Assembly: GCF_001456935.1 (NCBI RefSeq)
Contig: NZ_KQ758483.1
Coordinates: 1-64,000 of the forward strand
Reading direction: 5' to 3'
DNA length: 64,000 bases
From: [Bacillus] enclensis
GTDB lineage: Bacteria; Bacillota; Bacilli; Bacillales; Bacillaceae_B
Under the pieces are notes generated by a model. That model was not told where the DNA came from. It worked only from the letters and a program-made list of their open reading frames with translations, and searched no databases. Every line of letters begins with the position of its first letter. Within the stretch, counting starts at the first letter, position 1. Made by a program: the position numbers and the translations under genes. Shown in pieces: positions 25,086 to 34,247 of the stretch.

Positions 25086-25266
25086 GAAACTTTACCAATT
25101 ATCTGATAATATATATTTCTGCTCCCAAACGCCTACATAATTTTTACAGATTTCGATGTGTCTCATTGAACGTGTTAGACCGCACGCACGGGAGTCGTTA
25201 CCCCGGCGGTTTGATTAAGACGTTTTTTTCTCCATTGCGCAAAACCACTTTTGAAAGGAGAAAGTT

Positions 25267-27537
25267 ATGACGAAGGAATCAGCACTGCACCCCGATTTTT
25301 CCAATGAATCAGAACGACTTGAATTTACAAAAAGGTATATTGACGTGGTGATTGAAACATCCCAGTCAAGCAAAGAGAAGTACAAAGAGAATATGGAGAA
25401 AGCCTTCGGGGATGTCGACTGGGGGGAATCCAGTGCGGCCTATATCGACATTCTCACCAACTCGAGCTTTTTTGAAATGTCCAAAGAAGAATTGGAATCC
25501 CTCCTTAAGGCGAAGAACAAGCCGTACTTTGCCCGGATCGATTTTAAAACCCAGGGATCGGACAGGACGGAAAAGCATTATATCGGAAAGACTTCCTTGT
25601 ATCAGCGTGAAAACCAGGAACAAATCATTGTTGACTGGCGTTCCCCGATTGCGAATCTCTACTACGAGGGAAGAATCGGCGATGTCTCATATGAGGCCGA
25701 GGGTGAAACGTACGAGGGTGACCTCTCCTTAAAACGCCAATATATGATTGAAGAAGGCCGGCTTGAAGAAATCAGGGACATCGACCTGACTACAACCGAC
25801 GAACTTCTGCAAGATTCATTGGCTAAGAGCTCAAGCAACCGTCTGACCGAAATCATTTCCACCATCCAGGAAGAACAGAACCGGATCATCCGGGCCGATC
25901 TGAACAGGCCGATCATTGTTCAGGGCGCGGCAGGCAGCGGGAAAACGACGATTGCCCTTCACCGAATCTCATACTTTATCTATAACTACAAGCAGCATTT
26001 CGATCCGAGGCAGCTGATGATCCTTGCACCGAGTAATTTGTTCATCGATTACATATCGGAAGCCCTGCCGGAGCTAGGGGTGGAAAAAGTGAGGCAGACG
26101 ACCTTTTCCGATTATGTGATGACCTGCCTTGAAAAGAAGTTGAAGCTCGTCGAAGATGACAAGTTGATCAGGCTGATTGAGAGGAATCATGAAATTGAGG
26201 TCAAAAAGGCTTCGTGGATCTCAGGATTCAAGGGATCAAAGACGTTCAGGAGGATCCTGGATCACTATATTGAAGAAATCGAGAAAAGATTTTATCCGTC
26301 CCAGGATTTCTATGTAGATAAATATAAACTATACTCCGCAAAGAAGTTCACCCATCTTTTTAAAGAAGAGTACACCTATATGCCGGTTTACCGGCGGATT
26401 GAAAAGCTCAAATTCCTGCTGCAGGGGTATGTGCGATCAAATAAAAAACAAATGATCGAGAAGGTCGAGACTTTTTTCGACGAGAAAATCGAGAAAGCAC
26501 TTTATCAGCGGGCCGGTGCCGGAAACCGCAAGGAATATATATCAAAGGCACTGGATAAAAAGGCTGAGCGGCTTGAAGAAGTGAAGAAGGCTGTAAGAAC
26601 AAGTGTTACACAATACATGAAACAATTTGAAAAAAAGAATCTGGAGCAGTACTATTCCGAGCTGTTTTCAGACCCTGAACGGCTGGTTGAATACTCCCGG
26701 GGAGAGCTGGACCTGCACCAGGCGGAGGATTTGTGCTTCTATACGATGAGTCTTTTAATGAAGAAAAAATACGAAGTGGAAGATCTGGCACCCCTTCTAT
26801 ACTTGCAGACCCACTTGTTCGGGATCGATAAGTTCTATAAGGCCAAGAACATTGTGATCGACGAAGCACAGGATTACAGTTATATGCAGCTGTACACGCT
26901 TAAAAGGGCGCTTGAGACCGATATGTTCACCCTTGTGGGGGATCTTGCACAGGGAATCCATTCCTACAGGGGACTTCAGGCATGGGAGCCGGTCTACAAG
27001 GAAGTGTTTCCAAGAGCCACTTATACGGAACTTCAAAAAAGCTACCGGACCACAATCGAAATAATGGAAGAAGCGAATAAGCTGTTGAGCCTGCTTCCGA
27101 ATGAGTTTCCAAAGGTGAATCCGGTTGTCAGGCACGGGGATGCCCCCTGTTCAATCATGTATGAAGAAGCAGGTGAGCTGGCTGAAATCATTGGCGGCAT
27201 TGTTTCAAAGGGGAAGGAAGAAGGATTCCAAACGTTTGCAGTCATCGGGAAGAGCATGAAGGACTGCAGGCAGATCTACAAAACCCTCAATGAGAAAATG
27301 CCGGGGAAAATAAAGCTGTTGGAAGAGCAGGAGTCGATTCCAAAAGACAGGATCGTCGTAGTTCCTTCTTATTTATCAAAGGGTCTGGAATTCGATGTCG
27401 TGATGATCACGGTCATCGATGAAGTATTCAGCAGCGGGAATGAACTGGATATCAAGCTTCAATACGTCGCTATGACGCGTCCGCTGCACAGACTTTCTTT
27501 CATAGGAAAATCCATGGGTCAATTTATCAATCGATAA
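25267..27537 (+). CDS. helD: HelD, RNA polymerase-associated SF1 helicase-like ATPase
   Basis: 756 residues, close to B. subtilis HelD (YvgS). An N-terminal coiled-coil region (1-60) is followed by Walker A GAAGSGKTTIALHR (about 220) and, after a long insertion, VIDEAQDYSYMQLY (Walker B, about 535), QKSYRTTIEIMEEAN and the C-terminal KGLEFDVVMI and YVAMTRPLHRLSF motifs of UvrD-like proteins. HelD removes stalled RNA polymerase from DNA and recycles it. GAAAGGAG RBS. Monocistronic. Confidence 0.94.
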   Translation: MTKESALHPDFSNESERLEFTKRYIDVVIETSQSSKEKYKENMEKAFGDVDWGESSAAYIDILTNSSFFEMSKEELESLLKAKNKPYFARIDFKTQGSDRTEKHYIGKTSLYQRENQEQIIVDWRSPIANLYYEGRIGDVSYEAEGETYEGDLSLKRQYMIEEGRLEEIRDIDLTTTDELLQDSLAKSSSNRLTEIISTIQEEQNRIIRADLNRPIIVQGAAGSGKTTIALHRISYFIYNYKQHFDPRQLMILAPSNLFIDYISEALPELGVEKVRQTTFSDYVMTCLEKKLKLVEDDKLIRLIERNHEIEVKKASWISGFKGSKTFRRILDHYIEEIEKRFYPSQDFYVDKYKLYSAKKFTHLFKEEYTYMPVYRRIEKLKFLLQGYVRSNKKQMIEKVETFFDEKIEKALYQRAGAGNRKEYISKALDKKAERLEEVKKAVRTSVTQYMKQFEKKNLEQYYSELFSDPERLVEYSRGELDLHQAEDLCFYTMSLLMKKKYEVEDLAPLLYLQTHLFGIDKFYKAKNIVIDEAQDYSYMQLYTLKRALETDMFTLVGDLAQGIHSYRGLQAWEPVYKEVFPRATYTELQKSYRTTIEIMEEANKLLSLLPNEFPKVNPVVRHGDAPCSIMYEEAGELAEIIGGIVSKGKEEGFQTFAVIGKSMKDCRQIYKTLNEKMPGKIKLLEEQESIPKDRIVVVPSYLSKGLEFDVVMITVIDEVFSSGNELDIKLQYVAMTRPLHRLSFIGKSMGQFINR

Positions 27538-27545
27538 GGGTTGTC

Positions 27546-27592
27546 AGGCTTTTCTCCGGGGTATTCTGCACTGGGGAAAGGCTTTTTTATAT
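27546..27592 (+). terminator. Terminator after helD
   Basis: AGGCTTTTCTCCGGG-type arm pairs imperfectly with CTGGGGAAAGGCT, followed by T6. Confidence 0.75.
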
Positions 27593-27681
27593 AGGAGGAT
27601 TAACCGAAAACGAAAACGACAATCATAATATTCGCGTTCTCCCCGGCGGATTTTGTAAAATATAGAAAGGAGGGATGCACT

Positions 27682-28512
27682 ATGTTGAAAAATCTGCAAA
27701 GTAAAAAAACGTTACATAATGGAATCGGAATTCCATACGTTGGACTTGGCGTTTATCAAATGAAAGATCCCAGTGAAACTGTCCAGGCAGTCAAGTCCGC
27801 CATTGAAACAGGGTATCTTTCTGTCGATACGGCGGCTGTTTACGGGAATGAAGAGAGTGTCGGTCAAGGTGTAAAAGAAAGCGGCGCCGACCGTAAAGAT
27901 CTATTCATTACTTCAAAGGTTTGGAACAGTGATCAAGGGTACGATACAACATTGAAAGCATTCGAAACGAGCCTGAAGAAACTTGAGATGGACTATATGG
28001 ATCTGTATTTGATTCACTGGCCTGTTGAAGGGAAGTACAAGGATACGTGGAAAGCACTTGAAAGGTTATACAGCGAAGGACTTGTAAAATCAATCGGAGT
28101 GAGTAACTTCCATCAGCATCATCTTGAAGATCTGATGAGCAGCAGCAATGAGAAACCTGTGATCAATCAGATTGAATGCCATCCTCGTTTGAGTCAGGAA
28201 AAACTCAAAGCCTTCTGTCAGGAAGAGAATATCGCGGTGGAAGCATGGTCACCGATTGCTCAAGGCAGAGTACTTGATGAACCGGCCTTGAAACAAATCG
28301 CTGAAAAGCATGGAAAGTCTTCCGCGCAGGTCATCCTGCGCTGGCATCTGCAAAACGATGTTGTGATCATCCCTAAATCGGTACATGCAAACCGCATTAA
28401 GGAAAACGCTGATTTATTCAATTTTGAACTTTCATCAGATGAAATGAACAAAATCAATGACTTGAATCAAAATGAACGATTCGGTCCGGACCCGGACAAT
28501 TTCGATTTCTAA
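27682..28512 (+). CDS. Aldo/keto reductase (YvgN-like)
   Basis: 276 residues, an AKR5-type length. Catalytic tetrad positions are visible: Asp/Tyr in VDTAAVYGNEES, Lys in FITSKVWN, His in YLIHWPVEG; NADPH contacts lie in IIPKSVHANRIKENADLF. NADPH-dependent reduction of aldehydes such as methylglyoxal or glyoxal is the usual role (YvgN, YtbE). AGGAGG RBS. It follows helD, as yvgN is near yvgS in B. subtilis. Confidence 0.88.
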   Translation: MLKNLQSKKTLHNGIGIPYVGLGVYQMKDPSETVQAVKSAIETGYLSVDTAAVYGNEESVGQGVKESGADRKDLFITSKVWNSDQGYDTTLKAFETSLKKLEMDYMDLYLIHWPVEGKYKDTWKALERLYSEGLVKSIGVSNFHQHHLEDLMSSSNEKPVINQIECHPRLSQEKLKAFCQEENIAVEAWSPIAQGRVLDEPALKQIAEKHGKSSAQVILRWHLQNDVVIIPKSVHANRIKENADLFNFELSSDEMNKINDLNQNERFGPDPDNFDF

Positions 28513-28516
28513 TAAG

Positions 28517-28555
28517 TTGGCCCGTCTCCCATTATGAGGGGACGGGCCGTTTTTT
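28517..28555 (+). terminator. Terminator after the aldo/keto reductase
   Basis: Stem GGCCCGTC-C / G-GACGGGCC, then T6. Confidence 0.85.
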
Positions 28556-28607
28556 CTGACTATTTCCTTTTTTATGTTGACAGGTGAGATCAAAGTGATA
28601 TACAATT

Positions 28608-28675
28608 ATCTCGAAATCAAAATAAATACCACTGAGATATTTCGCCATATATTTTTTGTATGATATCTCAAATTA
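28608..28675. promoter_or_regulatory. TATCTC/GAGATA half-site cluster upstream of wrbA
   Basis: TTATCTCGAAATC, TGAGATATTTCG and GATATCTCAAATT lie within 70 bp. TATCTCGAA is half of the palindrome reported for the quinone-responsive repressor MhqR of B. subtilis, and wrbA encodes a quinone reductase. No single perfect palindrome is present. Confidence 0.35.
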
Positions 28676-28705
28676 AAGATTTATTATTTTGAAGTAATTT
28701 AAAAC

Positions 28706-28731
28706 GTTTTATTTATGATTTCATTGGGAAG
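28706..28731 (+). promoter_or_regulatory. Possible sigma-B promoter of wrbA
   Basis: GTTTTA and GGGAAG with 14 bp between them resemble the sigma-B elements GTTTAA and GGGTAT, 65 bp upstream of the gene. Confidence 0.4.
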
Positions 28732-28797
28732 ACAGTAAATAGGAAATTTTTAGTATGAACTGAACAAATATTTTTTTAAAAAGGAGAGATTTCGAGT

Positions 28798-29412
28798 ATG
28801 TCAAATGTAAAATTAGCAGTCATGTACTACAGTTCCACAGGGACGAACTATCAAATGGCCAAATGGGCTGAAGAAGCTGCAAAGGAAGCGGGAGCAGAAG
28901 TAAAATTGCTTCGCTTTGAAGAGACAGCACCTGAGGCGGCGATCGCTTCGAATCCAGCATGGGAAAAGCACTACAATGAAACGAAAGACAGCGTACCGAC
29001 AGTAACCCTTGACGATCTGGAATGGGCAGATGCCTTTTTGTTCAATGTACCGACCCGATTTGGTAATGTTCCGTCCCAGGTGAAATCTTTCCTAGATACA
29101 ACAGGCGGACTTTGGTTCCAAGGGAAACTCGCAAACAAAGTCGTCAGTGCGACATCTTCCGCAAGCAACTCGCACGGCGGCCAGGAGCAGACGGTTCTAG
29201 CCCTTTATACGACAATGATGCACTGGGGTGCAATCATCGCAGCACCGGGTTATACAGATGAGTCATCATTTGCTACAGGAGGCAATCCTTACGGAACAAG
29301 TGTAACGGTTGATCAGGAAGGCAACATGGTGGAAAGCGTCGAACCTGCCGTGAAGCACCAGACGCGCCGCACAATTCAAGTAGCGGAAGCGATCAAGAAC
29401 GGATTGAAGTAA
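28798..29412 (+). CDS. wrbA: NAD(P)H:quinone oxidoreductase WrbA
   Basis: 204 residues, flavodoxin-like. YYSSTGTNYQMAKWAEEAA is the FMN phosphate loop; PTRFGNVPSQVKSFLDTTGG and SSASNSHGGQEQT are typical WrbA segments for isoalloxazine binding and tetramer contacts. WrbA reduces quinones by two electrons and avoids semiquinone radicals. AAGGAGAG RBS. Two candidate regulatory signals (half-sites and a sigma-B-like promoter) occur upstream. Confidence 0.92.
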   Translation: MSNVKLAVMYYSSTGTNYQMAKWAEEAAKEAGAEVKLLRFEETAPEAAIASNPAWEKHYNETKDSVPTVTLDDLEWADAFLFNVPTRFGNVPSQVKSFLDTTGGLWFQGKLANKVVSATSSASNSHGGQEQTVLALYTTMMHWGAIIAAPGYTDESSFATGGNPYGTSVTVDQEGNMVESVEPAVKHQTRRTIQVAEAIKNGLK

Positions 29413-29425
29413 GGAATAAAAAGAG

Positions 29426-29463
29426 CACCCGGCTGCTTAAAAACAGTCAGGGTGCTTTTTTAT
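29426..29463. terminator. Bidirectional terminator between wrbA and yhcT
   Basis: AAAAAGAGCACCC pairs with GGGTGCTTTTTT around a long loop; convergent genes. Confidence 0.8.
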
Positions 29464-29477
29464 GGAACGGATACGAT

Positions 29478-30368
29478 TCAACTATTCAGTCCGATATCAT
29501 CCACACACTCCGCCTCACACACTATCCGTTCACCCGTCAAAGGGTGGGGGAATGTGATCCGTGCAGCATGCAGTGCCTGGCGCTTAAAGACAGGCTTGCC
29601 CCCGTATAGAGTATCCCCGGCCAAAGGGTGCCCGACGTGACTCATATGAACCCGTATCTGGTGGGTCCTTCCTGTATCGAGCACGACCTCAACAAGAGTC
29701 ATATTTTCCCGGAATTCTAATACTTTATAATGAGTGACGGCTTTTTGGCCGGAAGGGGAGACCCTCTTTCTCGTATTATGATGACGGTCGCGCCCAATTG
29801 GTTCAGATATGGTGCCTTTCTTTTGTTTAAGCCTGCCGTGTACCAGTGCAAGGTAGGTTCTTTTCACTTGGCGCTCAATCAAAAGCCTGTCTAGAATCGC
29901 TTTGGCAAGGGGATGTTTGGCAAAGATGACGGCTCCTGACGTATCACGGTCCAGCCGGTGTATATGCATGACCCGGCAACTTTCCCCCTTTGCCTGGAAG
30001 TGGAAAGCGATGAGATTCGCAAGTGTTTCTGTGTCCTGGGGACCGTTTGGATGTGTATCCATTCCCGCGGGTTTATTGACGGCAATGAGGTGGTCGTCTT
30101 CATATAAGACTTGCAAATCACCATAAGCGGGAGGGACATCATAATCCGTCTTTTTAAACAGCTCCATCTCCAAAGTGTCGCCAGGGGTTAATGGTTTATC
30201 CCATGGAAAATAGTCGCCATTTACCTTGATATCCTTATTCATCCTCATGGAATGTATTAGCTTTTTGGGTGCCTGCCACTCCTCCTTTAGGATGTGCTCT
30301 ATCGTTACATTTTTCCAATTGGAGGGTAACACCAGTTGGAAGAGTGAACCTTTTCTCATTGTTTTCAT
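29478..30368 (-). CDS. yhcT: RluA-family pseudouridine synthase (YhcT-like)
   Basis: About 296 residues. An S4-like RNA-binding segment (MRMNKDIKVNGDYFPWDKPL) is followed by the catalytic motif HRLDRDTSGAVIFAKH (about 130-146), whose first Asp is the nucleophile, and by the C-terminal GRTHQIRVHMSHVGHPLAGD. Converts uridine to pseudouridine in rRNA or tRNA. ATG after AAAGGAG; a TTG one codon earlier is possible. Divergent from the YhcU-like gene, as in the yhcT/yhcU neighbourhood of B. subtilis. Confidence 0.85.
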   Translation of the reverse strand: MKTMRKGSLFQLVLPSNWKNVTIEHILKEEWQAPKKLIHSMRMNKDIKVNGDYFPWDKPLTPGDTLEMELFKKTDYDVPPAYGDLQVLYEDDHLIAVNKPAGMDTHPNGPQDTETLANLIAFHFQAKGESCRVMHIHRLDRDTSGAVIFAKHPLAKAILDRLLIERQVKRTYLALVHGRLKQKKGTISEPIGRDRHHNTRKRVSPSGQKAVTHYKVLEFRENMTLVEVVLDTGRTHQIRVHMSHVGHPLAGDTLYGGKPVFKRQALHAARITFPHPLTGERIVCEAECVDDIGLNS

Positions 30369-30539
30369 CAAAAAGCTCCTTTAACTGACAAAAATCTTAT
30401 ACGCTTGTGGGTATTTAATCCCATTTCATCACCTGTTTTACCAAATTCATGGGTATAATTACCACACTTGAGGGTAGTTATCTATGTTATCCTAGATGTA
30501 TCTATTACAGAGAGATTACAAGCATTACAAAGGTGGGTT

Positions 30540-30941
30540 ATGATGGTGAAGGTTTTACTGGCTTCAACACATGAACAAGATACGAAAATCCAGGAATTAA
30601 TCAATCATATGTATTGTACTATTTTCCCTGATTATTTCACAGACGAAGAAATTGAGCAATTTGAAAACATGGAAATCTTACATACGGCAAATAGAAACTT
30701 TGAATACTGCGGGACATTGAAGGAAGCGTTTCAGGTGATTTCCTGTCTACAGACACTGATCTCAATTGTTGAATGCGGTGTGAGGGATGAGGTCTATGAG
30801 GAAATGTTTTATCATAATGTCCAAATCCTGCAAGGGTTCGGGCTCTTCTTCCCATTGTCCTTCGATCAATTCACGGACGAATCAGAGTGCAGACATTCAT
30901 TAAGTGTGTATTCAAAGGCGGCCAATCAGCTTTTAATTTAG
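30540..30941 (+). CDS. yhcU: YhcU-like protein of unknown function
   Basis: 133 residues beginning MMVKVLLASTHEQDTKIQEL, with DYFTDEEIEQFENMEILHT and TLKEAFQVISCLQTLISIVE. Soluble, probably helical. The match to the YhcU (DUF5365) family rests on sequence resemblance plus position beside yhcT. ATG pair after AAAGGTGGG. No function is known. Confidence 0.7.
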   Translation: MMVKVLLASTHEQDTKIQELINHMYCTIFPDYFTDEEIEQFENMEILHTANRNFEYCGTLKEAFQVISCLQTLISIVECGVRDEVYEEMFYHNVQILQGFGLFFPLSFDQFTDESECRHSLSVYSKAANQLLI

Positions 30942-31059
30942 TGATTGTTTGGAAAATTAGATAAATGCGGTTTATTTGCAGTTGAGGGGGGAATATATCA
31001 AGTAATTAATTTTATTGAGGATACAGCGTATCTTCTCTTGAAATTCCTCCTCATTGATG

Positions 31060-31091
31060 GGACTGACGGCGGCGTCGGTCCCTATTTTTTG
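31060..31091 (+). terminator. Terminator after yhcU
   Basis: Stem GGGAC-TGACG / CGTC-GGTCCC with loop GCGG, then T6. Confidence 0.78.
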
Positions 31092-31101
31092 TGGTTTGGA
31101 C

Positions 31102-31331
31102 GCTGCTGGTGGTTTCCGTGCAAGACTTCGCTTTCCGCGGGTGACTCGTGAGCTCCTTAATGATGGAGGAACTGTCCAGCTGCAGGGCTTAGAGGCACAT
31201 GTCATAAGCCAAACCGACCAAGAAGGCAAAGAACGCCTTCAAGGCCGATTCGACTTATGCCACACGCCTCTGAACAAAGCCCTTCCGCATTTCTGATAGG
31301 AGTCTTCGTCTTGCCCTCCAACCACCAGCAG
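31102..31331 (-). repeat. Family A element interrupted by a B element, copy A3
   Basis: On the minus strand the left end GGTGGTTGGAGGGCAAGACG and the right end with CTTGCACGGAAACCACC flank an internal B copy. Oriented with the bdb operon, which ends on its 5' side. Confidence 0.82.
31172..31293 (+). repeat. Family B element nested in A3
   Basis: CTGTCCAGCTGCAGGGCTTA to CTTCCGCATTTC. Opposite in direction to its host A3. It is nearly identical, as reverse complement, to the B copy in A5. Confidence 0.85.
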
Positions 31332-31355
31332 GATCCGTTTGAAATCTGCTTCTTC

Positions 31356-31404
31356 CAAAAAAACAGTCCTTCATCACTGGAATGTTCCAGGATGAAAGAC
31401 TGTA
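31356..31404 (-). terminator. Terminator of the bdb operon
   Basis: On the minus strand ACAGTCTTTCATC pairs with GATGAAGGACTGT, followed by T7. Confidence 0.85.
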
Positions 31405-31410
31405 AATGAA

Positions 31411-31878
31411 CTATTTTACATTCTTATCAAAGAAGTTTCTGTAGACTTCTTCAGGCTGGCTGCCGACGAGGCGGTCCACTTCTTTCCCGTTTTCGAAGTG
31501 AACAAGGGTAGGGGTGGCTTCGATTTGGTAGTCTGTCCAGCCTTGTTCGAACTCAAGCACATTGTATTGAACCATATCAACTCCCATATCTTCTGCGAGC
31601 GGAGCAAGTATAGGGGTCGTTTTCTTACAGTGCGGACATGTGGAACTGTAAAAGTACACCGTTACATCTTCTTTCTCCCCGAGCTTCTTTTCAAGCTCTT
31701 CAGGAAGGATGACATTCTGATAGTTTGGGTCATCCAGAAGATCTACTGTGGCAGGGTCGAGGTCATCTTTTTTAAATTTATTTCCTTCTGCTTTTTGACT
31801 GTTCTGAATGTTGGTCACGATTGCGATTGCCGCGAACAGACCGACGACAATGGCCAGGAATATAATGATTTTTTTCAA
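31411..31878 (-). CDS. Membrane-anchored thioredoxin-like oxidoreductase
   Basis: 155 residues. An N-terminal helix (MKKIIIFLAIVVGLFAAIAI) anchors the protein outside the membrane. The thioredoxin domain has the redox motif STCPHCKKT (CPHC) at about residue 82 and the cis-Pro segment IEATPTLVHF. TTG start, 1 nt after the bdbC stop, with AAGGAGG inside the bdbC end, so it is translationally coupled. It takes the place of BdbD/BdbA as thiol oxidase partner of BdbC. Confidence 0.87.
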   Translation of the reverse strand: MKKIIIFLAIVVGLFAAIAIVTNIQNSQKAEGNKFKKDDLDPATVDLLDDPNYQNVILPEELEKKLGEKEDVTVYFYSSTCPHCKKTTPILAPLAEDMGVDMVQYNVLEFEQGWTDYQIEATPTLVHFENGKEVDRLVGSQPEEVYRNFFDKNVK

Positions 31879-31879
31879 T

Positions 31880-32305
31880 TTACTGGTCCTCCTTGATTGC
31901 TTTTAGCGTTAACAGGCTTGAGATGAAAATGATGATAAACCCTGTCAGTGCGAGGAATGGAATCGTGATGAACCCCATCCAGTTTATGTATTCTCCTGTG
32001 CATGGTACACGGCCGCATGACGGGGCGTTTTCTGATAGGAACGATAGTTTTTGCAGTGAATAATGATAAATGGATACGGCAAGTCCGATCCCGGAAAGAA
32101 TCAAAGAATATAATGCTGCATTAAAGTCCTTCCGCACATACGCCACCCCTAAAAGGATGACCATCGGATACATCAGAATCCGCTGATACCAGCATAACTC
32201 ACATGGCTCATATTTCATCACTTCAGAAAAAAACAAGCTGCCGAGCGCAGCGACGAGTGAGGCTGCCCATCCTGTGAAAAGGAGGGAATCTGCTTTTTTA
32301 TTCAT
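31880..32305 (-). CDS. bdbC: Disulfide bond formation protein BdbC (DsbB family)
   Basis: 141 residues and four hydrophobic helices. Redox pairs: CELC (about residues 35-38) and CGRVPC (about 97-102). BdbC/DsbB re-oxidises its thiol-oxidase partner and passes electrons to menaquinone. Motif EPCELCWYQRILMYPMVILL is diagnostic. First gene of a two-gene operon with the CPHC thioredoxin. Confidence 0.93.
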   Translation of the reverse strand: MNKKADSLLFTGWAASLVAALGSLFFSEVMKYEPCELCWYQRILMYPMVILLGVAYVRKDFNAALYSLILSGIGLAVSIYHYSLQKLSFLSENAPSCGRVPCTGEYINWMGFITIPFLALTGFIIIFISSLLTLKAIKEDQ

Positions 32306-32597
32306 AGAAATATCCTCTCTCTTAACGTATTTTCATTATTTATTATAACGGTTAATCCTTCATCCCTGTTAGAGGATTTTTAAGGGTTCCAAGTTCCCCG
32401 CTATTATATAGTAAGTGGAATGATCTTTTGGAGCAAATCTTTTGCGCATCCATGATTCAAAATCCTATTATATTCTTTCTGCCTTTTGGTAAAATGAAAA
32501 AGGATAAAAATCAAACTTTGCTTGCGGGGACTCATGAACTTCGTTTCCCGCGCGCATGATAAGGGTATAACAACAGCGTACTGAAGGAGTGATTGAT

Positions 32598-34139
32598 ATG
32601 GCAGAAAAATTGGATTTATCCCAATTTGAGAAGAAAATGATCATACGTCCTATGGAGCATAAGGACATTCAACATATAATCAAGATGCAGGAGGTCTGTT
32701 TTCCCGGCATGGAGCCGTGGAAGGTTGCGCACCTTGAAAGTCATTTAGAAGTATTTCCCGATGGCCAGCTTGTGGCGGAACTCGATGGTGATATCATCGG
32801 CTCATGCTCAAGTTTAATCATCAATTTTGATGAATATGATGACCGTCATACATGGGATGATGTTACAGACAACGGGTACATAACCAACCATAATCCCGAC
32901 GGTTACAATCTATACGGAATCGAAGTGATGGTCCATCCGGATTACAGGAGGATGAAAGTCGGGCACCGCCTCTATGAAGCCCGAAAGGACCTTGCCCGTC
33001 AATGGAATTTAAAGAGCATCATCATCGGAGGAAGGATCCCGAATTACTATAAGCACTCGGACGAAATGTCACCGAGGGAATATGTGGATGCGGTAGGACG
33101 CCACAAAATTTATGACCCTGTACTGTCTTTCCAGCTGCTTAATGGATTCACTTTGATGAGGATCAATCCGAACTACCTTCCTGATGACAAGAGATCGCAA
33201 AAATATGCGACATTGATGGAATGGAATAATGTCGATTACCGCCCATCAAGCAAGCGTCACTTCAAAACGAGCTACCCTGTCCGGATTTGCGTCGTGCAAT
33301 ATATGATGAGGAAAATCAACTCATTTGAAGAATTTGCGAATCAGGTTGAGTATTTTACCGACGTAGCTTCGGATGCGAAGTCAGATTTCGTGGTGTTCCC
33401 TGAGATTTTCACCACTCAGCTCATGTCTTTCTTAAACATCAAATCACCAAGCCTAGCGGTGAGGAAGCTGACTGATTTCACGGAAGAGTACATTGAACTC
33501 TTCACAGACTTGGCGGTCCGATACAATGTCAATATCATCGGCGGATCCCATTTTGTGAAAGAAGAGGATGACGAGATCTATAATATCGCCTATCTCTTCC
33601 GCCGTGACGGGACAATCGAGAAGCAGTATAAGATCCATATTACACCGAATGAGCGGAAATGGTGGGGGATCAGCCCTGGTGATTCAGTGAGGGTGTTCGA
33701 TACCGACTGCGGAAAGATTGCCATTCAGATTTGCTATGATATCGAATTCCCTGAGCTTGCCCGCATTGCAACGGACAAAGGAGCCAAAATCATCTTCACG
33801 CCATTCTGTACGGAAGACCGTCAAGGCTATCTCCGCGTAAGGTACTGTGCTCAGGCACGCGCGGTTGAAAACCAGATTTACACGGTCATTTCCGGTACAG
33901 TCGGAAATCTTCCGCAGACGGAGAATATGGATATTCAATATGCCCAATCAGGAATCTTTGCACCGTCTGACTTCGAATTTGCCCGGGATGGAATCGTAGG
34001 GGAGACGAACCCGAACATCGAGATGGTCATGATCGGGGACGTCGATCTGGAAGTACTCCGCCGCCAGCGCCAATCCGGCACAGTAAGACAGTTAAAAGAC
34101 CGCCGCCATGATGTGTACGGTGTGAATTATAAGAAATAG
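32598..34139 (+). CDS. yhcX: YhcX: GNAT domain fused to a carbon-nitrogen hydrolase
   Basis: 513 residues, the length of B. subtilis YhcX. Residues 1-215 are a GNAT domain (IDVMVHPDYRRMKVGHRLYE-like acetyl-CoA loop: VMVHPDYRRMKVGHRLYEA). Residues 225-510 are a nitrilase-superfamily amidohydrolase with the Glu-Lys-Cys triad in FPEIFTT, KIHITPNE and QICYDIEFPE. The substrate is unknown. ATG start after AAGGAG. Confidence 0.9.
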   Translation: MAEKLDLSQFEKKMIIRPMEHKDIQHIIKMQEVCFPGMEPWKVAHLESHLEVFPDGQLVAELDGDIIGSCSSLIINFDEYDDRHTWDDVTDNGYITNHNPDGYNLYGIEVMVHPDYRRMKVGHRLYEARKDLARQWNLKSIIIGGRIPNYYKHSDEMSPREYVDAVGRHKIYDPVLSFQLLNGFTLMRINPNYLPDDKRSQKYATLMEWNNVDYRPSSKRHFKTSYPVRICVVQYMMRKINSFEEFANQVEYFTDVASDAKSDFVVFPEIFTTQLMSFLNIKSPSLAVRKLTDFTEEYIELFTDLAVRYNVNIIGGSHFVKEEDDEIYNIAYLFRRDGTIEKQYKIHITPNERKWWGISPGDSVRVFDTDCGKIAIQICYDIEFPELARIATDKGAKIIFTPFCTEDRQGYLRVRYCAQARAVENQIYTVISGTVGNLPQTENMDIQYAQSGIFAPSDFEFARDGIVGETNPNIEMVMIGDVDLEVLRRQRQSGTVRQLKDRRHDVYGVNYKK

Positions 34140-34172
34140 AATATGATCGCAGGAAAAAGTGTTTTAGCCTAA

Positions 34173-34228
34173 GTAAAACCCGAATTAATTCGCCTTCTGG
34201 CTGGCAAATTAGTTCGGGTTTTTTTGTT
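34173..34228. terminator. Family C palindrome, copy C2
   Basis: AAAACCCGAATTAATTCGCC pairs imperfectly with GGCAAATTAGTTCGGGTTTT, T7 tail. Terminates yhcX. Confidence 0.85.
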
Positions 34229-34247
34229 TTGAATATTAGATGTTTCC

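Larger units (their letters stand above)
24205..25266. other. 1.06 kb non-coding region made of repeats
   Basis: Besides the two 21-bp arrays and the three tandem B elements, 24424-24600 and 25086-25266 hold nothing I can identify. A frame of 171 codons across the B elements is an artefact of the repeats. Confidence 0.7.

Noticed and set aside
24625..25140. 171-codon frame in the 24-25 kb region
   Set aside because: It runs through the 21-bp array and three B elements; its internal protein repeats only mirror DNA repeats, and no RBS is present.
30972..31229. 85-codon minus-strand frame starting MPSWSVWLMTCASKPCSW
   Set aside because: The same peptide start occurs at 42693 on the plus strand because both lie in family B; repeat-borne, not a gene.
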